Shown here piece by piece: positions 44,933-52,194 of a DNA stretch of 52,194 nt. A program made the translations under genes and the position numbers. Origin of the DNA: Geosiphon pyriformis (lineage: Eukaryota; Glomeromycota; Glomeromycetes; Archaeosporales; Geosiphonaceae); the NCBI GenBank assembly GCA_016748015.1, contig JAAOMT010000144.1, forward strand, positions 86,363 through 138,556, in the 5' to 3' direction. Position 1 is the first letter of the stretch, and the number at the start of each line of letters is the position of its first letter. The notes beneath the pieces were generated by a model. It searched no databases. It had not been told where the DNA came from and was given only the letters and a program-made list of their open reading frames with translations.

Positions 44933-46612
44933 TCATTCAATATTACTAGGGCCCAAAGTTTTTCTTAATGGGACATGAGTGACAAATAAACTAACTAGAG
45001 TGGCAAACCCAGCCGTGGGAACACCAATTTTAAATACATTTTGCAGGGCAATTACATAGGCATGAATTATAGGGTCTCTAATATCTTCGGGTAAGGTCCT
45101 TACAAACTCTATAGAATTCATGACTTGATCCAGGGGAATGTCTTCAGGTAAAAAATTTAACAAGCTACTTTCTAAAGAATTATTGAAAATCGCCCCACAA
45201 ATGGCAAGTCCAAAAATACCACCAACGCTCCGAAAGAAGGTAACTAATGTGGTAACAATTGCGATATCTTTATAATTCACAGATGATTGTGGTGATAAGA
45301 AGGCAGTTTGTAAAGAACATCCAAGACCAGCGCCGACAAGCCACATATAAGCTATTGCTTGAAGCTGATTTGTAGTCTCATTAAAAGTTCCCATCAATCC
45401 GCAACCAACGGCAATTGCTGCATACCCAAAAGTAATCCAGCCACGATATTCACCACTCATGCTGGCGGAAAAACCGGACCCTAAAGAAAGTATAAGCATT
45501 CCAGCCAAATAAGGGATTAATTGCAGTCCAGCTTCAGTTGCACCTTGGCCTTTAACCGCTTGAAAATAAAGTGGAATGTAAAATATGGCACCAGTGTATG
45601 GAATACCGATGGCAAAATTGGCAATAAATGAAAGTAGCACGTTCCTAATCTTGAAAAGATGAGATGATATTGTGGGCTCAACTGCTATTCGAAGTTGGAT
45701 AAATATAAATAATAGGGTAAGCAAGAGACCGATAACGAGCAAAGAGATAATTTTCGGCGAGTTCCAGGCGTATTTACTGCCTCCCCAGTTAAGTGGTAAA
45801 AGGATAGCAATAAAAGCAGCGAAGAAAACTATTGTCCCAAGGTAATCGACGCGATATAAATTCGCTTTAAATGAGCCGTAAACGTGTGGGAGATTCAATA
45901 ATTTGGCTGTAACTAAAATTGCCAATAAGCCTAATGGAATGTTGATGTAGAATGCCCATCTCCAAGATGCTTGATCTGTCAAAATTCCACCTACAAACGG
46001 CCCGACGACAGAAGAAATTGCAAATGTTCCAGTAATAATTCCTTGATATTTTCCGCGTTGGCTCAAGGGTACAATATCAGTAATAATGATGTTGACTAAA
46101 GAAATGATCCCGCCACATCCAACACCAGCAACGCCACGGCTTACAATTAAAAAAGTCATATTAGGTGCTGCACCACACATGACTGAGCCAATTATAAAGG
46201 CCTCAATGGCGAACAGAAAGACAAATTTTCTTCCAAATATGTCCGAAAGTTTTCCATACAACGGTTGTGAGGCTGTAGAGCTAAGATAATACGCGGTGCC
46301 TACCCAGGCTATATCTGACAATGCATTGAATTCAGATGCAATTTTGGGTAATGCTATTGAAACAATAGTCGAGTCCAAAGCTGCAAGAAATAATGCCAAT
46401 ACAAGACCGAGCATTAAGATAGTTCGTTCTTTAGTGGAAGTCTCGATTGTTTGATCGTTAACAGGTTCACTAGGTTTGAGAGGTTTATGGTTTATCGTGT
46501 CATTTTTGATATATCCGGGAAGATTCGTTCTTGCCTCGTTTGAGGAATAATTTCGAATGTTGTTTTGGATTTGAAGTAATCGTTCAGTTTCATTGCTTTT
46601 TGATGGTGACAT
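44933..46612 (-). CDS. MFS antiporter, DHA2-type (14 TM), third paralogue
   Basis: 559 residues from the ATG at 46612. The open frame extends 17 codons further, but only through a GTG, and this ATG places the dileucine ETERLL at residues 8-13 exactly as in the two paralogues, so I take it as the start. Motifs: D1 LDSTIVSIALP (79-89), motif A GKLSDIFGRK (120-129), SRGVAGVGCGGIISL, antiporter motif C FAISSVVGPFVGG, and WRWAFYINIPLG. The C-terminus VPLRKTLGP is shared. It is closer to the gene at 2521 than to that at 22950: EPVNDQT ahead of TM1 and SEFNALSDI after it are nearly identical. Intact, single exon, convergent towards the LINE cluster. The expected role is proton-coupled export or vacuolar transport. 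Substrate is unknown. Confidence 0.93.
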   Translation of the reverse strand: MSPSKSNETERLLQIQNNIRNYSSNEARTNLPGYIKNDTINHKPLKPSEPVNDQTIETSTKERTILMLGLVLALFLAALDSTIVSIALPKIASEFNALSDIAWVGTAYYLSSTASQPLYGKLSDIFGRKFVFLFAIEAFIIGSVMCGAAPNMTFLIVSRGVAGVGCGGIISLVNIIITDIVPLSQRGKYQGIITGTFAISSVVGPFVGGILTDQASWRWAFYINIPLGLLAILVTAKLLNLPHVYGSFKANLYRVDYLGTIVFFAAFIAILLPLNWGGSKYAWNSPKIISLLVIGLLLTLLFIFIQLRIAVEPTISSHLFKIRNVLLSFIANFAIGIPYTGAIFYIPLYFQAVKGQGATEAGLQLIPYLAGMLILSLGSGFSASMSGEYRGWITFGYAAIAVGCGLMGTFNETTNQLQAIAYMWLVGAGLGCSLQTAFLSPQSSVNYKDIAIVTTLVTFFRSVGGIFGLAICGAIFNNSLESSLLNFLPEDIPLDQVMNSIEFVRTLPEDIRDPIIHAYVIALQNVFKIGVPTAGFATLVSLFVTHVPLRKTLGPSNIE

Positions 46613-48562
46613 TTTTTTTTGTTTCGTTGTAAAATAATAGGACTTTAGAAATAAACAACTCACAGAGAAGAAAGGCTAATCTTTAAGAATATGCTTTTAT
46701 TCTTAAAATTTTTTCAATGTTTTTCATGAATTCTTTGTTCAGATAAATCTGTTCTTTGTCAAAAAAATTAAGGAAGTTCTGACAATGTTTTTGTGCCTCA
46801 TTATTTATATCGCTCGAGGTCTATTTTGATTGTGTTTTTAATTTTGATTTAATCGGCAACTCAAAAAAAAAAAAAATGTATGCAAGATGGCGTTGAATGC
46901 ACTTCTGAACATTGTTATCGTGAGAGATTTGTTTTGCATCGGATAAAATTGTTATAACTCGAAAAAAATCCGAAAAATCGAAACCATTCGATGTAGAGTT
47001 GATTTATTCCCAATTAAATGAATGTAAATCGAGGCGAAAATATCAGTAGATTATGGACCATACGAAATCTCTCAATCGCTGATATATTCTCGCTTTGAAA
47101 TGAGCTTTAATTAATAAAATAGGCAAATATATATTAAAAAGTTGAGAGAAAACTTAAGTTTTACCAACTAATTTTAACATAAAATGTTAAAACTAACCTT
47201 AAAAATGTGAAGGTTTCTTCAAAAGATATCGATTCCTTGGTTATTTAGAATTAGGTTAACGGGTTTTTTCTGTAAACGATCTGGCCTAAAACTCAGAACA
47301 AGATCTTTAAACCTATCCAAACAATAACTTTTCGCCATCTTGAGTTTTGACAATCAAAAAGTTTTAAAACTAAATTTCAGGAATTTTTTTTTTCAAAATA
47401 AATCGATTGAAATCTTATTACAACAATGAAAGTTTTCAATATTGTGACAAACTTTAAAATTAAACATTCTAGCTTTTTGTGATCAAGATTTTTAGATGTA
47501 TACCAATGAGACGATCAAAAGAAGACGCTCGATCGAGAAAACGCAGATACAATTATGTTATTTTCGGACTTTATGAAATATTTTCTAGAAAAGGGGAATC
47601 CTTTTGAACTGAAAATCTTTATTATATTAAGTAAAATTCATTCAAATCATAATTTTTTGTTTCAAATAATTAAATATAAACCTTCATACCAATGATAAGA
47701 TATCCTTGTTTATTTTCAAATAAAATTTAAAACAAAATTTAAATATAAAAATTTTCTATTTATGTAAACGTAAACTTGATCGGGGAATTAAAGCTCTTTT
47801 TCTGAAAGTCAACAGATAAAAAACCTTTTAATCTCTTTTTTCAACGGAAGTTTTCAACTTGAAATTCATATGCTTTCAATACAATAATAATACAAAGATA
47901 TGTTATCACAGGATTTCAATTTTATTATGATAACTCCTGAAATTAAAAAAAAACTTGGGCCAGATGATAAATAAAAGATTTGAAATCTAAAAAAGAAAAG
48001 AAAAGAAAAGAAAAGAAAAGAAAAGAAATAGTATCGAAGTTTTCAAAATCGGAAAAATCTAAAAATAAAATTAATTTGAATTTAGCTCATTTTTAAAGGC
48101 ATGGTTTTTTGAATCGTTATTTACCACTTACTTCTAACCTCCTGTCTTAACTAACTAGCCGCAATGGAATTTGTTTTTTAATGACATTCCTTTTTTTATG
48201 TTTTCCCTAAATAAAATATTAAAAAGAAAATTTCCCCCGATTACAAACAAACTGAAATCATTTAAGCAGAAAATTATTCTAATCGCCAAGCCACAGAAAA
48301 AAAAATAATGCCATGTGAATATTTAATTTCAGGTTGAAAAATGAAAATGACATAATTTATGATATAATCAAGGAATATCATGGTTTTATTTGAATCATTT
48401 AAAATACATAGGATACAAACACTACAAAGATCACTAATAATAAAAAGAAATTAGTAGCTTTTGTTTTGTTTATGTATAGTTATTTTATGATCGAACTTTT
48501 TAATGAAAAAGCATTTTTTTGGCGATTGTACATAAAATAATATGAAATTTGCAAGATTAAAT
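46613..48562. other. Intergenic region upstream of the third MFS gene
   Basis: About 1.95 kb without a supported gene. It holds the transporter's promoter at its left end and an (AAAAG)n run. Nothing else is recognised. Confidence 0.4.
47991..48027. repeat. (AAAAG)n microsatellite
   Basis: About seven AAAAG units. Confidence 0.9.
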
Positions 48563-49083
48563 TTAACATTGAAAAATTTTATGTTTACTGTTGTCTATTG
48601 ACCTTGAAACATATGTGATTCCAAATTTTGATTGGAAATTCTTTCGCAGAAGGTTTTGAAAATCAATTATTTTTTGGAAAGTTCTATTAGTTGATATGTT
48701 TTCATATGAAATTTGTTTTTGATTATTGAATTTTTTTGTGTCTAAAAAAGAACTTTTCACTAAATCACTCAAAATATTCAATAAAAGTTTGTTTCAAACA
48801 AAAATAATGACATAAAGAGTACTATTACACCAATCGTTGACCCTTTTTTTAACAAATGTATATGGGACAGTAATAAGAGAATAAATAACTACATATACTT
48901 GCGTCTTGATCAGATTGATTTCCTAAACCTCCTGGTTTTCCTATAATATTAAATAACCATTCAAACTTCACAATTCCTACCTTTGATTCTGATATAATCA
49001 TCTGATTTTTAGAATTTCGTGAAACTGACTTGGACAAAATCATGCGAACCTGGATATTTCCCTCCTTTGAGTAAATGGGACGA
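48563..49083 (-). CDS. Unrecognised gene, last two exons
   Basis: Two open segments on the minus strand fit as exons: 49083-48899 (185 bp) and 48741-48563 (179 bp, ending in TAA). The first is preceded by a good acceptor (CTTTTTTCAG) and followed by a GTATAT donor. The second is preceded by TTCTTTTTTTAG. The 157-bp intron keeps the phase. Together they encode about 120 residues, including FEWLFNIIGKPGGLG and FQNLLRKNFQSKFG. I do not recognise the family and see no membrane segment. No upstream exon could be placed: within about 300 bases lies the Fanzor relic with its pogo insertion, so the gene may be cut or may itself be a remnant. The second exon has a plausible hydrophilic composition, but chance remains possible. 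Confidence 0.4.
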
Positions 49084-49392
49084 CTGAAAAAAGTAAATTT
49101 ATGACATAAAATTTATTACTCTGTTATATTCAAATTTTTGCAAAGTAAATTTCGTACTATTAAAGCAAATTTATTGATAAAATTTTTCCAAGAGTCTTTT
49201 AATATTCCACCTTTAAAAGAAACGTAATCGTATGACTTCCTTTTTGCTATTGAAATTATAAAAAAATGTGGCAAGCTCACTTAATATCCCAAAACTAATG
49301 AAGAAAAGTTTTTCTGGGTATACGAGACGCAAAAACCAAGTGGATGGCTATGTTCATGTAGTCTCAATAGATCCTAGAATTCGCACTCCATT

Positions 49393-49394
49393 TA
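49393..49394. repeat. TA target-site duplication, left
   Basis: TA immediately before the left terminal repeat. It pairs with 51657-51658. Removing the element and one TA restores the Fanzor frame across the junction. Confidence 0.85.
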
Positions 49395-49417
49395 CAGTCA
49401 GACCTCCATAAAAGAAC
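49395..49417 (+). repeat. Left terminal inverted repeat of the pogo-like element
   Basis: 23 bases starting CAGTCAGACC. It matches the inverted right end (51634-51656) with one mismatch (C/T). Confidence 0.85.
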
Positions 49418-49696
49418 CCTCGATAAAAGAACAACCTCTTACAAAGAACATTTTTTTATAGAACCAATTGATTAATTAACAATTTTCCCTTTATATAAGA
49501 ACAATCTATAAAGGAACAAGAACATAATTTTATCAAAAATTTATTCGAAATTTACCTTCATATAAGAACAAATATCACGTGCTAGATGTTAATTGGTAAT
49601 TGGGAAAAGAGTTAGAACGTATTGAATTGATTTCATCCTAACTTTCTTTTAAATCGATTTAAATTGGACTTACTCTTTTTAATCTTGTCTGTTTTC

Positions 49697-51262
49697 ATGT
49701 ACAGCCACTTAATCCCTATTGTATTCCAATTCAAGCTTGCTAAAACCAAATCTAATATTATCATTATAGGCACATTTTCTAACAGACTTGCTAAATTATC
49801 ACCTTTATTCAAAAAACAAAAATTACCGGCAGTTAATGATGCTCTTCATAAAGAAATTTGTCAATATACCAAAAATCACTATGGCACGAAACATGATGAT
49901 ATTGTAGCTTACTTCAATCATAAATATCCAGAACTTCATATTTCTCGTGTCTCCAAGATAATCAAAGAGCATGCAAAGTGGTTGAATATTGGAATTGATG
50001 AAATCTCAGAAAGATCTATTCGACACAAAAGCGTTAAATTTCCATTATTAGACCAAGCTTTAAGTTATTGGGTAGAACAAGTAACTGCAGCCACTATTGA
50101 ATTCAATGATCAACTAATTATAGAGAAAGGAAAAGAATTTGCCAAACTTCTTGGTATGCACGAAAATGAAATGCAATTCTTAAATGGATGGGTTCAAAAA
50201 TTCAAAAAACCAAACCAGTTACGTGTTTACCAATTTCATGGTGAAGCAGGAAGTGTATCAACTGAAAGTTTACCAGAAGAAAGAAGAAAATTAAAAACCA
50301 TTATATCTGAATTTGATCCTGCTGACATATATAATGCTGATGAAACAGGATTATTTTTTCGTATGAGACCAAATCAAACACTTGCAAAATGTCAAAATGC
50401 AGGAAAAAAATTGGTATATTATATTTACCAATTTTTATCGTTATATATTATTGTTATATTAAATTAATTGGGTTTTTTATAGGATAAATCTTGGATTACA
50501 ATTCTTCTTGCTACAAATTCAACTGGATCTCACAAATTGCAACCTTTAGTAATTAAACATGCAAAAAATCCAAGATGCCTTAAAGGAATTAATACTTCCA
50601 AACTACCAGTAATTTACAAATTCAATTCCAAAGCGCGGATGCACTCAGATATATGGAAAGCATGGCTCAAATATATAAATGAAGGCTTTCGAATTCAAAA
50701 TCAGCACTTTTAGTTAATAATGCAACTTCTCATCATACTCAAATCGGAGAAGATTCATTCCAATTAACCAATATTACTTTGCACTATTTTCCTTCAAATA
50801 CAACATCACATCTTCAACCAATGGATGCTGCATTATCAAATCTTTCAAAGGCAAATATAAGCATTTATATTGTCAACATATTTTACATCAATTTGAACAA
50901 AAAATTAATATTGAACAGTTAAGTAATATAATATATACAGTATTATTATCATTATATATTATATAATTTTATCTAATATTAATTTATTTTTTAGAAATAA
51001 ATTAAACATAAAACAAGCAATTGATTATGTTGTTCAATCATGGTTTCAAGTAACACCTGTTACAATTCAAACCTGTTGGCAAAAAACGGATATTCTTTTC
51101 TATAATCAAGAATTAGAAATTCAAGAATCCGAAACATCAATTGCTATGGATATATTCAACAATTTACCATCAAATGCACAACAATTGTTCAAAAATCTCG
51201 AAGATTATACTGTAGCAGTTGATGAATTATTGGCAACTGAAAATATTCTTGATGATAATTAA
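49697..51262 (+). pseudogene. pogo-like transposase (CENP-B/Tc5 helix-turn-helix, DDE_1), decayed
   Basis: Exon 1 (open from about 49664, first ATG 49697) encodes a helix-turn-helix (HKEICQYTKNHYG...HISRVSKIIKEH), a Tc5-type HTH (FAKLLGMHENEMQFLNGWVQKF) and the first catalytic Asp in IYNADETGLFFRM (50339-50341). An intron of about 69 bp (50414-50482) leads to SWITILLATNSTGSHKLQPL. After a frameshift near 50690 comes LLVNNATSHH, where the second catalytic Asp (LLVDNA) is Asn at 50716-50718, then FPSNTTSHLQPMDA with the third acidic position. Another shift near 50830, a second intron of about 72 bp (50923-50994) and a tail with VQSWFQVTPVTIQTCW follow. The stop is at 51260-51262. Asp-to-Asn plus frameshifts make it inactive. 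Confidence 0.75.
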
Positions 51263-51489
51263 ATTGTAGATATGGTTTTAGCCGATGCTCAAATTGAAAC
51301 CAATACAATTAATGACTCGGAAAAAGAATTAGAAGAATCTCCACCTGCTATAATTACAATTACAGAAGCATTAGATTTGAAGAGCAATTAGCAGAAGAAA
51401 ATTTTGGTATAGAAAACCAAAATTACTTAATAAAAAATTATATGAATACGAAAAAATGAAGGAAGATTCTAAAAAACAGGTAACAATTA

Positions 51490-51500
51490 ATCAATATTTT

Positions 51501-51533
<33 letters not shown>

Positions 51534-51540
51534 TGATTGA
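51490..51540. repeat. (AAT)n tract inside the pogo-like element
   Basis: About nine AAT/TAA units between the transposase stop and the right end. Confidence 0.8.
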
Positions 51541-51633
51541 TTTAATAAATAAATATAATTTATTTGATAATAATTATAAAACTTTATAATAGAACACCTC
51601 TAAAATGGAACATAATTTGCATGTCCCAACTGT

Positions 51634-51656
51634 GTTCTTTTATAGAGGTCTGACTG
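51634..51656 (-). repeat. Right terminal inverted repeat of the pogo-like element
   Basis: Reverse complement of the left end with one mismatch; TA (51657-51658) follows. Confidence 0.85.
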
Positions 51657-52194
51657 TACATGGTATTCTCCAACAAAAGATGTGGGCAAATAGGATCTTG
51701 TGACATCAGTCATATTGTTCGCCTCTGCAAATTTATGAATGACCTTTGCTCAAAGAAAGATAAATTAAATACCTGCTCAAAACATAAGAAACCTAAAGCC
51801 AGAAAATTAGAAAAGGCGATTACGTGCATGCATCAAAAGATCTTATACTCGCAAACAGAAAGGCTGTCACAGTTTTCATTCACGAATTTGATGCTATCGT
51901 CATTCCTCCCTTTGAGGTATCGGACATGGTGGTCGAAAAGCACGCGAAAAACAGTTAGAAAGATGATATGCTGATTTCGTCAACGTCTGATCATCAAGGC
52001 AGAGTACCGAATTATCATCCAAAATGAGGCTTATTTGTAAAACGCCGGAATTTGTTATGGATAGAGATGAAAATAGCGCTCGGAGGATCTTCCTCCGGAC
52101 ATTGCTTGATGGAGCAATGCTTATTAATGATGTTCATGTGAATTAATAAATCTTTGTGACTCCTTCCCCATTTAGCATATATTTTAATTAATTT

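Larger units (their letters stand above)
49395..51656 (+). mobile_element. pogo/Tigger-like DNA transposon with TA duplication
   Basis: 2262 bp. The left end CAGTCAGACCTCCATAAAAG and the inverted right end CAGTCAGACCTCTATAAAAG agree over 23 bases with one mismatch, and TA flanks both sides. CAGT termini, TA target, length and an internal Tc5/CENP-B-type transposase place it in the pogo branch of Tc1/mariner. At least five ATAAAAGAAC-like subterminal repeats follow the left end. The ends are well preserved although the transposase has decayed. Confidence 0.88.
49285..52146 (+). pseudogene. Fanzor (TnpB-like RNA-guided nuclease) relic, split by a DNA transposon
   Basis: The left part reads HVVSIDPRIRTPF up to 49394, with the RuvC-I Asp at 49370-49372. 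The right part resumes at 51657 as TWYSPTKDVGK, then in other frames IGSCDISHIVRLCK, a helical stretch, FDAIVIPPFEVSDM with the RuvC-II Glu at 51914-51916, FRQRLIIKAE...IIIQNEAY, and VMDRDENSARRIFLRTLLDGA with RuvC-III at 52060-52068, ending at TAA 52144. Fanzors are eukaryotic relatives of TnpB that cut DNA guided by an omega RNA from the element end. The zinc ribbon (SKTCGxCG...CxxC) that should follow NEAY is missing, which indicates a deletion near 52045. The N-terminal recognition lobe upstream of 49285 is not recognisable. Three or more frameshifts and stops are present. It is dead, but the domain call is well supported. Confidence 0.72.

Noticed and set aside
47506-47605. Small basic frame MRRSKEDARSRKR...
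   Set aside because: About 32 codons, no homology and no supporting signals; too short to support.
1-52194. tRNA and rRNA genes
   Set aside because: I saw no tRNA-like cloverleaf box pair and no rRNA sequence by eye; a tRNAscan-SE and Infernal run would be needed to exclude them.

Overview
The window looks like a stretch of a repeat-rich, very AT-rich fungal genome. It most resembles an arbuscular mycorrhizal fungus (Glomeromycotina, Rhizophagus type). That assignment is inference. It rests on the AT-rich base composition, short GT-AG introns (70-77 bp in the kinase gene), a kinase with an N-terminal CX2C-X9-CX2C knuckle of the type greatly expanded in these fungi, and the mix of LINE, Fanzor and pogo-type elements. 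No search could be run.

Layout. 1-348 (-): 5' end of a GRF zinc-finger gene, cut by the window edge. 1145-1633 (-): broken relic of an HExxHxxGF metallopeptidase-like gene. 2521-4179 (+): intact 14-TM MFS transporter. 7334-8871 (-): four-exon protein kinase gene. 12996-19754 (+): full-length but dead LINE (LINE-A). 22950-24626 (+): second MFS transporter. 25985-41955: about 16 kb of nested LINE copies, all on the minus strand. It contains one full-length LINE (LINE-B, 29330-39745), split near its 3' end by a 3.6-kb LTR retrotransposon (29534-33106, +), flanked by much older, AT-decayed LINE pieces. 43469-43675 (-): scrap of a Tc1-like transposase. 44933-46612 (-): third MFS transporter. 48563-49083 (-): last two exons of an unrecognised gene. 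49285-52146 (+): Fanzor (eukaryotic TnpB-like) nuclease relic, split at a TA by a 2.26-kb pogo/Tigger-like DNA transposon (49395-51656).

The three MFS genes are intronless paralogues with the same architecture. Each has an acidic dileucine motif at exactly residues 8-13, which suggests endosomal or vacuolar membrane sorting. They look like a gene cluster pushed apart by LINE insertion.

The most interesting points are: (1) the Fanzor gene with all three RuvC motifs still visible and a precisely datable pogo insertion; (2) an LTR element whose primer-binding site is perfectly complementary over 15 bases to the predicted start of its own transcript, as in Tf1-type self-priming; (3) ultra-AT-rich islands that can be aligned to neighbouring younger LINEs, with differences that are almost all C-to-T or G-to-A, pointing to RIP-like or methylation-driven decay; (4) the shared dileucine signal of the MFS cluster.
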